64,000 nucleotides of DNA from JBFMEX01 sp040752215 (GTDB lineage Bacteria; Pseudomonadota; Alphaproteobacteria; Rhizobiales; Hyphomicrobiaceae). Position numbers and translations under genes: made by a program. Below are positions 9,072 to 17,779 of the stretch, in pieces. Under the pieces are notes generated by a model. It ran no database searches, was not told the DNA's origin, and saw only the letters and a program-made list of their open reading frames with translations. Numbering within the stretch: the first letter of the stretch is position 1; the number at the start of each line of letters is the position of its first letter. The stretch spans positions 30,615 through 94,614 of the forward strand of contig JBFMEX010000007.1 in assembly GCA_040752215.1 (NCBI GenBank), read 5' to 3'.

Positions 9072-9818
9072 CTACGTCTGCCGCTGCCAGCCGTTGCTGG
9101 TCAGGTGCTCCTGCGGCTTGAAGCGCGTCTTGTAGCTCATCTTGCGCGAGCCCTCGATCCAATAGCCGAGGTAGAGATAGGGCAGGCCGAGCCGGCGCGC
9201 GTACTCGATGTGCTCGAGGATCATCATCGTGCCGAGGCTGCGGGTCTCCTCGTTCGGATCGTAATAGCTGTAGACCATCGAGATGCCGTCGGAGAGCCGG
9301 TCGCATAGCGCGACGGCTTTGAGCGGCCAGCCGTCGACGGCGCTGTCGAGCGGGTCGGCCGGCTTGGCGCGGTACTCGCTGAGGAAGGTGTCGACAACGC
9401 TGTCCTCGACCATCATCGCATAGTCGAGCACCGTCATGTCGGCCATGCCGCCGTCGAAGTGGCGCGCGTCGATATAATCGCGGAACAGGCCGTACTGCTC
9501 GGTCGTGGGCGCCGCGGCGACGCGGCGTGCGTAGAGATCGCGGTTGCGCTCCATCGTCTTGCGCATCGAGCGATTGGGCTCGAAGCTGTCGACCAGCACG
9601 CGCACCGAGACGCAGGCATGGCAGCCTTCGCAATAGGGCATGTAGGCAATGTTCTGGCTGCGGCGGAACCCGCCCTTGAGCAGGTTGTCGATGAGGCCGG
9701 CGGGCTTCTCGTGCGTCAGGTGGGTGAACAGCTTGCGCTCGAGCCGGCCCGGAAGGTAAGGGCAGGGTTGCGGAGCGGTGACGTAGAATTCCGGAAAGTG
9801 CTTCTGTTGCTCGGTCAT
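9072..9818 (-). CDS. bpt: Aspartate/glutamate leucyltransferase Bpt (N-end rule)
   Basis: Bpt transfers leucine from Leu-tRNA to proteins with N-terminal Asp or Glu, marking them for ClpS/ClpAP degradation. The 248-residue protein has the cysteine-rich N-terminus of this family (PQPCPYLPGR, later MPYCEGCHACVSVRV) and the conserved C-terminal block with YYDP, SLGTMMILEHIEYAR, YLYLGYWIEGS and KMSYKTRF. This resembles eukaryotic arginyltransferases rather than Aat. It is a single gene whose start faces away from the Pel locus. Confidence 0.93.
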   Translation of the reverse strand: MTEQQKHFPEFYVTAPQPCPYLPGRLERKLFTHLTHEKPAGLIDNLLKGGFRRSQNIAYMPYCEGCHACVSVRVLVDSFEPNRSMRKTMERNRDLYARRVAAAPTTEQYGLFRDYIDARHFDGGMADMTVLDYAMMVEDSVVDTFLSEYRAKPADPLDSAVDGWPLKAVALCDRLSDGISMVYSYYDPNEETRSLGTMMILEHIEYARRLGLPYLYLGYWIEGSRKMSYKTRFKPQEHLTSNGWQRQT

Positions 9819-10183
9819 TCCGACGCAGTCTCCGCGCGATCACGCTATGGGCATCCGCTGGCTCGGGACGCCGCCCCCCTCGCATGCGCCGACAATGATA
9901 TGTGAGGCGGCGGCTCGCGATCAAGGCATGTGCAGCAGCACGGCGAACGCCGTTGCATCTGCGCCCGACGCCCCCGCCTGGCGTTGACCATTGCGCGACC
10001 GCGTCGATGCCGCTGGCGGGAGGCCGCACTGGCAGGTGAGCCCGGAGCGGCACGATTACCTTGCCGCTGGGAAAAAACCTCTGTGCACGGGGTGCTATTC
10101 CGCGCTTCCCGGAGTATGCTACACGCGACCTCGACCCGGCCGACGTGCAGCGTCATCGGGCCGAGGGGAGTGCGCGGGGGCGT
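9819..10183. other. Divergent intergenic region between bpt and pelA
   Basis: This 365-base gap should hold the promoters of bpt and the Pel operon. I see no convincing gene in it. The only clear element is a 7-base inverted repeat, AGCGGCA-(9)-TGCCGCT at 10046-10068, directly followed by GGGAAAAAACC, about 115 bases before the chosen pelA start. No confident -35/-10 pair could be assigned. Confidence 0.4.
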
Positions 10184-12520
10184 ATGCGTATCATTCTCGC
10201 CAGTCTGGGCTTTGCTGCGCGCGCTCGGCGGCTGTCCGCAGCCGTGGCTCGGATGTGCCTCGGTCGGGGCCAGCTCGCTGCCATGGTTGCCGCATCGCTG
10301 GCCATGCTGATGGTCGGCGGCCCTGCGGCCTCGCTCGAGATTGATTTCACCTCGCGAGCCGTCAAGCGCACCGTGATCGCGCTCTATGACGCCAGGAGCG
10401 AGGCGGTGCTGCACGAGACGCGGCTGCACCGTTTCGCGGAGATGCCTCTCAACCACCTCGGCTACCGCCTCGCCTACCACGACATCAATGCGCCGCTGCC
10501 CGATCCGGACGGACTCGAGGGCACCGCTGCGGTCGTGACCTGGTTCCTGGAGCCGATGCGGGCCGCCGAGGCCGTTGCCGAATGGCTGGACCGGGTCACT
10601 GCCGCCGGGACGCGGCTGGTGGTGCTCGGCGAGATCGTGCCGGAGGCGCCCGAGGCGGTCCGGCCGGTGATCGCCGGTGTCATGGCGCGCATCGGCCTCG
10701 CCAGCGAGGGGACCTACGTCGAGCGCACGCTCGGGGCTACGGTCGAGCAGCTCGACACGGCCATGCTGGGCTTCGAACGGCCGGTCGACAAGGTGTTGCC
10801 GCCGTTTCCGCTGATCGAGGCCCTGCCCGGGCGCGTCGAGGCGCATCTGGTTATCCGGGTCCCAGGGCGTGGCTCCAGCCGCCGCGCGGCGGTCGTCGTG
10901 ACCAGCTCGGGCGGCGGCTATGCGGCGCAGAGCTTCACCACCTTCTACGAGCCGGCTACCGACCGCGTCGTGTGGGTGCTGAACCCGTTCCAGTTTTTCC
11001 GCAAGGCGCTCGGCGACCAAGTGTTCCCCGTTCCCGACGTGACGACGCTGGTCGGTCGCCGCGTGTATTTCAGCCATATCGACGGCGACGGCTGGAACAA
11101 CCTGACCGAGGTCGAGGGCTACCGCGGCGCCGGTGCGCTCTCGGTCGAGGTGATCGCCGCCGAGGCGATCGAGCGCTACCCGGACCTGCCGGTCACCGTC
11201 GGATTGATCGGCTGCGACGTGTTGCCGGGCTTCGGCGCCAAACCCGCCGGCCAGCGCGCGGCCCGCCGCCTGTTCGCGCTGCCACAGGTCGAGGTGGCGA
11301 GCCATACCCACACCCATCCCTACAATTGGTCGTTTTTCGAGCGCTACGATCGCCAGGCCGAGCTCGACGCCGTCGAGCGGGTCAACCGGCCCGCGCGGCC
11401 GTGGCGCGAGCGACTCAAGGCCTCGCTCGCCGCGTTCGCCGGACGGCCCGCTCCCGCCGACGGCTTCGACAGGTACGTCGCGGGCAGCGACGATCTCCCG
11501 CGCACCTATCTGCGCCGGCCTTTCGCGCTCGACGACGAGGTCGCCAGCGCGCTCGCACTGGCCGAGAGCTACGCTCCGGCCGGCAAGAAGGCCAAGCTCT
11601 ACCAGTGGAGCGGGGACACGACGCCGTTCGAGGCGGCACTGCGAGCGACGCGCGAGGCAGGCGTCGCCAACATCAATGGCGGCGACAGCCGGTTCGATGC
11701 CAGCTATCCCTCGGTCGCGTATGTTCCGCCGATCTCGCGCTCCGTCGGCCGCGAGCGCCAGATCTACGCCGGCAACAGCAACGAGAACACCTACACCAAC
11801 GACTGGACCGGGCCCTATCACGGCCTGCTGCAGCTCCAGGCGACGCTCGACAACACCGAGCGCCCGCGCCGCCTGAAGCCGTTCAATCTCTACTATCACA
11901 TGTACTCCGGCGAGAAGCCGGCGGCACTGGCCGCGGTTCGCCATTTCCTCGACCTTGCACGCAACAGCGCCGTGGTGCCGATCACGACCTCGCATTACGC
12001 GCGCATGGCGAGCGACTTCTTCGGCGTCGAGATGCGCCAGACCGGTCTGCGGGCCTGGGAGATCGAGCGCCGCGGACTGGTGCAGACGGTGCGTTTCGAC
12101 GACGCGGACCATCTCGCACTCGATGCCGCGGCAAGCAGCGGCGTTCTCGGCGCGACGCGCAACGGCTCCGCCCTGTTCGTCTCGCTCGACGCGGCCGTCG
12201 AGCGTCCGCGCGTGGCGTTGATGCCGCGCGGCGCGACGGATGGCGCCACCGGATCGGATCGGTTCCAGCTGGTCGACAGCCGCTGGCTCGTCGAAGGCGT
12301 CGAGCACACGCCTTGCGGTCTCGGTGCCCGCGTCGAGGGCTTCGGTCCCGGCGACATGGTGTGGCGCGTGCCACCCGGCCGCCAATTCGGCGTCGAGGTG
12401 AGCCGCGACGGCGCGACGATCGAGCGCCTCGCCGTCGCCAGCGACGGCAACGGCCGGCTGCGTTTGCGCCTTGCGCCGGCCGCCGGTGCCGTCGGCCTCA
12501 GGATGACGTGCGATGGCTGA
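10184..12520 (+). CDS. PelA-like polysaccharide deacetylase lacking the N-terminal hydrolase domain
   Basis: In Pseudomonas, PelA is a periplasmic enzyme with a glycoside hydrolase domain, a reductase-like domain, a deacetylase domain and a jelly roll. It partly deacetylates the GalNAc-rich Pel polymer. Here the 778 residues start with a signal or anchor sequence and go straight into the reductase-like region (RTVIALYDAR, then VTWFLEPM). The deacetylase follows, with HIDGDGW (D300) and SHTHTHP (H374, H378) as likely metal ligands, then a beta-rich C-terminus. The N-terminal hydrolase domain is missing. The start is uncertain: ATG at 10184, GTG at 10244 or ATG at 10253, the last giving the cleanest signal peptide. 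pelB follows with an 8-base overlap. Confidence 0.82.
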   Translation: MRIILASLGFAARARRLSAAVARMCLGRGQLAAMVAASLAMLMVGGPAASLEIDFTSRAVKRTVIALYDARSEAVLHETRLHRFAEMPLNHLGYRLAYHDINAPLPDPDGLEGTAAVVTWFLEPMRAAEAVAEWLDRVTAAGTRLVVLGEIVPEAPEAVRPVIAGVMARIGLASEGTYVERTLGATVEQLDTAMLGFERPVDKVLPPFPLIEALPGRVEAHLVIRVPGRGSSRRAAVVVTSSGGGYAAQSFTTFYEPATDRVVWVLNPFQFFRKALGDQVFPVPDVTTLVGRRVYFSHIDGDGWNNLTEVEGYRGAGALSVEVIAAEAIERYPDLPVTVGLIGCDVLPGFGAKPAGQRAARRLFALPQVEVASHTHTHPYNWSFFERYDRQAELDAVERVNRPARPWRERLKASLAAFAGRPAPADGFDRYVAGSDDLPRTYLRRPFALDDEVASALALAESYAPAGKKAKLYQWSGDTTPFEAALRATREAGVANINGGDSRFDASYPSVAYVPPISRSVGRERQIYAGNSNENTYTNDWTGPYHGLLQLQATLDNTERPRRLKPFNLYYHMYSGEKPAALAAVRHFLDLARNSAVVPITTSHYARMASDFFGVEMRQTGLRAWEIERRGLVQTVRFDDADHLALDAAASSGVLGATRNGSALFVSLDAAVERPRVALMPRGATDGATGSDRFQLVDSRWLVEGVEHTPCGLGARVEGFGPGDMVWRVPPGRQFGVEVSRDGATIERLAVASDGNGRLRLRLAPAAGAVGLRMTCDG

Positions 12521-14003
12521 TGCGACCCGTGCCATGGGTACGACCGCCCATCATCTGGTCATGCATGTGCTGTTCCTGGCCGCGCTGGTGGCCGGCTGGC
12601 TGATGCTCCCCGGTGATGCCGAGCGCATCGCCATGCTCGCGCGCGACGGCCGCAACGGCGAGGCGCTGGCGCTGCTCGAGGCGCGCTTCGATGCCGGCGA
12701 CCGCGGCCAGCACACTCTGCACGAGCTGGTCGGCCTCTACGAGGGCTTCGGCGACGTCGCCAAGGCGCGGCGCACCCTCGAGCTAATGGTCGCGCAGCGA
12801 CCGCGCGACCGGGCGCTGGCGCGACGCCTGCTGCAGCTCTACCGGGATACCGGCGACCAGGACGCGCTGACCGCGACACTGCAGGCCTCGATCGGACAAC
12901 GCTTCACGGAGGCCGCCTGCAAGGAGCTGATCGGGCTGCTGCGGCGCCAGGGTGCGTTCGCCGCCGAGGCACAGGCGATCCAGGACTGCCGGCGGAAGGG
13001 CTATCGGCGCAGTGACGATCTGGTGCGGCTGGCCTCGCTGGTTGCCGCCGACGGCGATTTCGCCCAGGCCGCACTACTGCTGCGCGGACTCGACGACCGC
13101 CGGCGCCTGACCGACGACGGCGACCGTCTCAAGCTTCTGGAGGTGCTGCTGGAGGCCGAACAGCCGCGCGAGGTGACGCGACGCGCGGTACGCTGGCTCA
13201 AGGCCGCGAAGCAGGAGCGGCTCGCCCTTGCCATTGTCGAGCTGCTGGCCGGCCACGGCCGGCATGATCTCGCCGTCGATGTCGTCCGCGAGGCGAGCAA
13301 ACCCGGCGACGCGCTGTCGTTGTCGATCGCGGAGCTTATGATCGACCAGGGGCAGGCTGAACCGGCGGCCGCCTACCTGAGGGGCTGGCTGGAGCGTGCC
13401 CACGACGTCGAGCCGTCGACCGCCGGCCGCTTCGTGCGCGCCGCCCTCGACGCCGAGGACGCCGCGACAGCCTACCGCGGCGCCGAGCGCTTCGGCCTCG
13501 AGCGCCTCCCGCAGGCCGAGCTGGTGGCGCTGGCTGAGGCGCTCGGCGCGGTCGGGCTCGACGCCTCGTTCGACCGGGTGCGCTCGGCACTGGCAGTGGA
13601 GACGCTCGGCGCTCACCCGCTGCTGGTAGCGGCGGCGACCTTCAACAGCGGCACCACCGGCCGCACCGTGCAGCTGCTCGGCGACGTCGTTCCCGACCGG
13701 CTCGAGAGCTGGCGGCTCGCGCTGTGGGCGCGCCTGATGCGGGAGACGGGACAGGCGGCGCCGGCCGAGGGCGCGCTGGCGCGGCTCGGTGCCGCCGCGC
13801 TGCCCAAGTTCGACCGCGGAACCCGTCGCGAGGTGTCTGCGGTGCACAATCATCGCGCGCGCGGCATCGTCAAGTCGCGGCGCAGGCTCGCGCGCGGCTC
13901 GCGTCACGCGCTGAAGCCGGTCGCCCAGCGGTCGACACGGCCGCGGCCAGCCGTCAGGCCGCTGCCGCAGAAGATCAGCAAGCTCGAGGACGACGGCAGC
14001 TGA
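12513..14003 (+). CDS. PelB-like TPR protein without outer-membrane barrel
   Basis: The protein has 496 residues. It has one membrane anchor near residues 15-32 (VMHVLFLAALVAGWLML), then helical TPR-like repeats through most of its length (for example EALALLEARFDAGD, KARRTLELMVAQRPRD), and ends in a basic tail. By position, directly after pelA, it corresponds to PelB. Pseudomonas PelB is about 1,190 residues and ends in a 16-strand porin barrel, and no such barrel is encoded here. In Pseudomonas the TPR part binds PelA and guides the polymer. How the polymer crosses the outer membrane in this organism is not evident. Its start overlaps pelA by eight bases. Confidence 0.65.
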   Translation: MADATRAMGTTAHHLVMHVLFLAALVAGWLMLPGDAERIAMLARDGRNGEALALLEARFDAGDRGQHTLHELVGLYEGFGDVAKARRTLELMVAQRPRDRALARRLLQLYRDTGDQDALTATLQASIGQRFTEAACKELIGLLRRQGAFAAEAQAIQDCRRKGYRRSDDLVRLASLVAADGDFAQAALLLRGLDDRRRLTDDGDRLKLLEVLLEAEQPREVTRRAVRWLKAAKQERLALAIVELLAGHGRHDLAVDVVREASKPGDALSLSIAELMIDQGQAEPAAAYLRGWLERAHDVEPSTAGRFVRAALDAEDAATAYRGAERFGLERLPQAELVALAEALGAVGLDASFDRVRSALAVETLGAHPLLVAAATFNSGTTGRTVQLLGDVVPDRLESWRLALWARLMRETGQAAPAEGALARLGAAALPKFDRGTRREVSAVHNHRARGIVKSRRRLARGSRHALKPVAQRSTRPRPAVRPLPQKISKLEDDGS

Positions 14004-14112
14004 GCCGATCGCGCTCGGCGACGGTGAGCACTGACAGGTCACCGACAATCTGCGACACTTGCAATGGGGCCGACGTCCGCCGATGCCGGCGGGCCCCGAT
14101 ATCGGGGGGAAT

Positions 14113-15237
14113 ATGCGTAGCGTGGCGTCGAGATCGAATGTGAAGGCCTCGGCCGGCAGGCAGGCCCGATCGGGCGTGCTGCCGCCGCCGAGCGCGCTGA
14201 TCGAGATCCTGGCGGTGGTCGGCGCGATCGTCGCCGGCGACCGGCTGCTGCCGGACGCCGGCCTGCTCGACATCCAGCCGAGCCTGCTCTGGCTGCCGGT
14301 CTTGCTCGCGAGCCTGCACTACGGCACCGTCGGCGGCATCGTCGCCGCCGGCCTGGCGATCGTCAGCGTGGTCGTGCTCGGCCTGCCCGGGGCCGAGGTC
14401 GGGGAGAACCACTTCGCCTATCTGGTGCGCATCTGGGCCGAGCCGATGCTGTGGATCGCGGCCGCGGTGCTGCTCGGCCATTTTCGCTTGCGCCAGATCA
14501 CCGAGCGCCGCGAGCTCGGCGAGGAGCTGGCCGAGCTCGCCCTGCAGCGCGACACGCTGGCCGAGCACGCGGCAGCACTGCGCGGTCGCTGCCAGACACT
14601 GGAGCGCGCGCTGGCGAGCCGCGCCGAGGTGCAGGGTCCCGCCCTCGTCTCCGCGCTGGCCCGCGTGCTCGATGCCGGGGAGACGGCGCCCGAGGCTTCC
14701 TGCCGGTTGATCGCGCTCGCGCTGCCCGGAGCGGCCGCATCCGTCTTTCTCGACGTCGGCGGCGTCGCCCGTCGCGCTGCCGCAGTCGGCTGGCCGCCGG
14801 ATGCGCGCTATGCGCCGCGCTTCGGCTCCGGCCATCCGTTGCGCGAGGCGGTGATCGTGGAACAGCGCAGCGTCTCGGTGCTCGACGCCGACGGCGAGCG
14901 CGCGCTGGCCGGCGAGGGCCTGATGGCGGCGCCGATCATTGCCGGCGCGGGCGGCCCGGCGATCGGGCTCGTCAAGATCGAGCACGCGCCGGCCGAGGCG
15001 ATCCAGCCGGCGACGCTCGCCATGCTCGAGGCGGTCGCGTTGGTGCTGCGCGTGGCCTTGGATGCTGAGGTGCACAAGGCCGGCGTCGAGCCCGTCCGCT
15101 CCGTCGACCACGCCGGCCGTGCTCGGCTCGGCAGCGGCCTAGTGGCGCGCCTGTATGGCTCGTCTCCACCGCGCCAGCCGGCCTCGGGAGACGCTCTGCG
15201 GCTGCGCACCGTCAGCGAGGGGCGCGACCGTGGCTGA
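14113..15237 (+). CDS. PelD-like inner-membrane protein with GAF domain, no GGDEF domain
   Basis: The 374-residue protein has four membrane segments (about residues 28-45, 57-72, 74-92 and 108-125), a charged helical linker (127-170) and a GAF-like domain (about 175-325). It matches the first two thirds of PelD. In Pseudomonas a degenerate GGDEF domain follows and binds c-di-GMP through an RxxD site to switch on synthesis. Here only about 50 disordered-looking residues follow the GAF domain. The ATG at 14113 was chosen over 14059 because GGGGGA lies directly before it. pelE starts inside its last codons. Confidence 0.72.
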   Translation: MRSVASRSNVKASAGRQARSGVLPPPSALIEILAVVGAIVAGDRLLPDAGLLDIQPSLLWLPVLLASLHYGTVGGIVAAGLAIVSVVVLGLPGAEVGENHFAYLVRIWAEPMLWIAAAVLLGHFRLRQITERRELGEELAELALQRDTLAEHAAALRGRCQTLERALASRAEVQGPALVSALARVLDAGETAPEASCRLIALALPGAAASVFLDVGGVARRAAAVGWPPDARYAPRFGSGHPLREAVIVEQRSVSVLDADGERALAGEGLMAAPIIAGAGGPAIGLVKIEHAPAEAIQPATLAMLEAVALVLRVALDAEVHKAGVEPVRSVDHAGRARLGSGLVARLYGSSPPRQPASGDALRLRTVSEGRDRG

Positions 15238-16237
15238 GTTGGGCCGGATTGCGGTGCGCGACCCGGCGCTCGCTGCGGAAGCGGTCGCCGGGCGCCGGCC
15301 GGCTCTTGCCGCCGAGGCACTGTGTGCTCCCGCGGCATTTCTCGCCGAGGCACTGATCGCCGCCGATACGGTCGCGAGCGGGCGCGGATGGCTCACGGCC
15401 GGCCTTCTTCACCTCACGGTCGTCTGTGCTCTCGCCGCCTGGGTCGTGGCGTTGCGTCGCTCCGGCAGCGACACCACGAACGCGATGCTGGCATGTCTCC
15501 TGATCGCAGTCGCCGGACCGATCGGCGCCGCGCTGGCGTTGCTGTACTTGCCATTTGCCGCCACTCAGAGCCAGGACAGCGAACTGCTCGCCGATTGGTA
15601 CGAGCGCCTCGCACTGTCGAACGAGGTCGGCGCAGCCGAGCGGCTCGCCGACGATATCGTGGCCGGCCGCACCCTCGATACCCAGGCACCGGAGCCGGTG
15701 CCGCTCGGCGCGCTCTTGGCGCACGGCTCCCTGGAAGAGCGGCAGGCGGCACTCGGTCTCATCGCCCGCCATTTCCACTTCGACTACGTCCCGACGCTCG
15801 CGGCCGCACTCTGCTCCGAGGAGCCGGTGCTCAGGGCGCAGGCGGCAGCCGTCGCGGCGCGCATCCGGGCCGAGATCGGCGCCGAGACCGCGCGCCGGAT
15901 CGCCAGCCTCGATCGGCAAGCGCCAAGTGGCAAATCTGCGCTCGATGCGGCGCGCTGGCTCGAGCGCGCGGCGGCATCGGGCTTCCTCGATCCGCCGCTC
16001 GCCGAGCGCGCCCGACTGGCGAGCCGCGACCTCGCCGGCGAAGCGCTCGCCGGCTGTCTCGCCGAGCTCGAGGGTGACGCGGCACGGATTGCCGAGGCCG
16101 AGCTTCTGCGCCGTGGTCGGTTCGCCGACTTCCGCCTGGTGCGCCGGCTGTCGCGGATCCGCGCCACGCGCGGTACGCGTGTGCGCCGGGTCGCGCGCCG
16201 CATGCCGCGGCGGCACCTGCGTGGGAGGCCGGCATGA
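15230..16237 (+). CDS. PelE-like membrane/TPR protein
   Basis: The 335-residue product has two membrane segments (about 54-75 and 86-109) and a long helical, alanine-rich C-terminal domain with TPR-like repeats. Length and layout match PelE, which forms the inner-membrane Pel synthase complex with PelD, PelF and PelG. The GTG at 15230 has GAGGGG a few bases upstream and overlaps the pelD stop by eight bases. Its own stop overlaps the pelF start as ATGA. Sequence similarity is weak, so the call rests on layout and position. Confidence 0.7.
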   Translation: MAELGRIAVRDPALAAEAVAGRRPALAAEALCAPAAFLAEALIAADTVASGRGWLTAGLLHLTVVCALAAWVVALRRSGSDTTNAMLACLLIAVAGPIGAALALLYLPFAATQSQDSELLADWYERLALSNEVGAAERLADDIVAGRTLDTQAPEPVPLGALLAHGSLEERQAALGLIARHFHFDYVPTLAAALCSEEPVLRAQAAAVAARIRAEIGAETARRIASLDRQAPSGKSALDAARWLERAAASGFLDPPLAERARLASRDLAGEALAGCLAELEGDAARIAEAELLRRGRFADFRLVRRLSRIRATRGTRVRRVARRMPRRHLRGRPA

Positions 16238-17775
16238 CCCGGTGGCCGTCGCGAGCGCAAAGCGGGGCGCCGGAGTGCGACGTCTGCCTCGTCGTCGAAG
16301 GCTGCTACCCGTACGTGCCGGGCGGCGTGTCGGCCTGGATCGACTGGCTGATCCGCTCGCAGCCGACGACGACGTTCTCGATCGTATCGCTGTGGCCACG
16401 GCCGGTGGCGACACCGGCGCGTTACGCGCTACCGGACAACGTGAGCGCGCTCCACCACCTCTACCTGCAGGATTTCGGCCGCCGCCCAGGTCGCTCGCAT
16501 CTCGCCAGCGGGTCGGTGAGCCTGCTCGCCGACACGCTCGGCGAGATGGTCACGCAGGGCGGGGCGTCGGCGCTCGCGAGCGTCGCGCGTCGGCTGGCTG
16601 GTCTCGGCCCACGGCGCGACCTCGAGGCGATCTTCAACTCGCCGGCCGCCTGGCAAATGGTCGAGCGCATGTATGCACGCGACATGCCCTACAGCTCGTT
16701 CCTGCACTACTTCTGGGCCTGGCGCGCGCTGCTCGGCGGCCTGTTCGCGACGCTCGAGACGGCGTTGCCGCGGGCCCGCATCTACCACACCATCTCGACC
16801 GGCTACGCCGGACTGCTCGCCGCCCGGGCCCGGCTCGAGACCGGCCGGCCGATGATCCTGACCGAGCATGGCATCTACACCAACGAGCGGCGCATCGAGC
16901 TGCTGATGGCCGACTGGATCGCCGACAACGTCGACAAGGGCCACGCGCTCGCCGATCCCCGCGCCGATCTGCGCGACCTTTGGGTCCGAGCGTTCGAAGC
17001 CTATGCGCGGACCTGCTACGAGGCTGCGGACGAGGTGGTGACGCTGTTCGAGGAGAACCAGCGCGCCGAGCGCCGCCTCGGTGCCGATCCCGCCAAGCTC
17101 CGCATCATCGCCAACGGCATCGACGTGGCGCGGTTCGCGGCCCTGCCGCGGGCCTCGCGCCAGCAGCGCCCGACGATCGCTCTCATCGGCCGCGTGGTGC
17201 CGATTAAGGACGTGAAGACGTTCATTGCCGCTGCCGACCTGTTACGGCGCGAAGTTCCGGACCTGCGCGCGCTGGTGATGGGGGCGACCGACGAGGACCC
17301 GGTCTATGCCGGCGAGTGCCGCGATCTGGTGCGCGACCTCGGCCTCGACGGCACCGTCGAGCTGACCGGCAACGTCGACATCCGCCAGCGCCTCGGCGAG
17401 GTGCATGTCGCGGTGTTGACGAGCTTGAGCGAATCCCAGCCGCTGGTGCTGCTCGAGGCGGGCGCGGCCGGCGTTCCATTCGTCGCCACCAACGTCGGGT
17501 TGTGCCGCGAGATCGTCTACGGCCGTGCGGATGAGACGCCGCATCTCGGCGCCGGCGGCGTGATCACCGGGCTCGTCGATCCGGTCGGCGTGGCCGAGGC
17601 GATCGGCGGCCTTCTCGGCGACGAGACGCGACGGCAGGCGGCCGGCCGCGCGCTCGAGCAGCGCGTGCGTACCTACTATTCCTCCGAGCGCGCTGCTTCC
17701 GCCTACTCCGACCTCTATGCGCGCTGGGCGGCGGCCGAGCCGGCGCCGCGGCGCTTCCCGGTAGCGGCGGAGTAG
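16234..17775 (+). CDS. pelF: PelF glycosyltransferase (GT4 family)
   Basis: PelF is the cytosolic glycosyltransferase of Pel synthesis and uses a UDP-sugar (UDP-GalNAc/GlcNAc in Pseudomonas). The 513 residues fit the family length. Visible features are the start CDVCLVVEGCYPYVPGGVS, the PelF-type segment ILTEHGIYTNERRIE, IANGIDVARF, the GT4 core IALIGRVVPIKDVKTFI and the E-x7-E motif region SESQPLVLLEAGAAGVPFVAT. The ATGA overlap with pelE and the 4-base gap to pelG indicate one operon. This is the strongest single marker that the locus is Pel-like. Confidence 0.93.
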   Translation: MTRWPSRAQSGAPECDVCLVVEGCYPYVPGGVSAWIDWLIRSQPTTTFSIVSLWPRPVATPARYALPDNVSALHHLYLQDFGRRPGRSHLASGSVSLLADTLGEMVTQGGASALASVARRLAGLGPRRDLEAIFNSPAAWQMVERMYARDMPYSSFLHYFWAWRALLGGLFATLETALPRARIYHTISTGYAGLLAARARLETGRPMILTEHGIYTNERRIELLMADWIADNVDKGHALADPRADLRDLWVRAFEAYARTCYEAADEVVTLFEENQRAERRLGADPAKLRIIANGIDVARFAALPRASRQQRPTIALIGRVVPIKDVKTFIAAADLLRREVPDLRALVMGATDEDPVYAGECRDLVRDLGLDGTVELTGNVDIRQRLGEVHVAVLTSLSESQPLVLLEAGAAGVPFVATNVGLCREIVYGRADETPHLGAGGVITGLVDPVGVAEAIGGLLGDETRRQAAGRALEQRVRTYYSSERAASAYSDLYARWAAAEPAPRRFPVAAE

Positions 17776-17779
17776 GGCG

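Noticed and set aside
9845..12535. An 896-codon open frame antisense to pelA
   Set aside because: It mirrors pelA exactly and has no domain signature. PelA on the other strand has clear deacetylase motifs.
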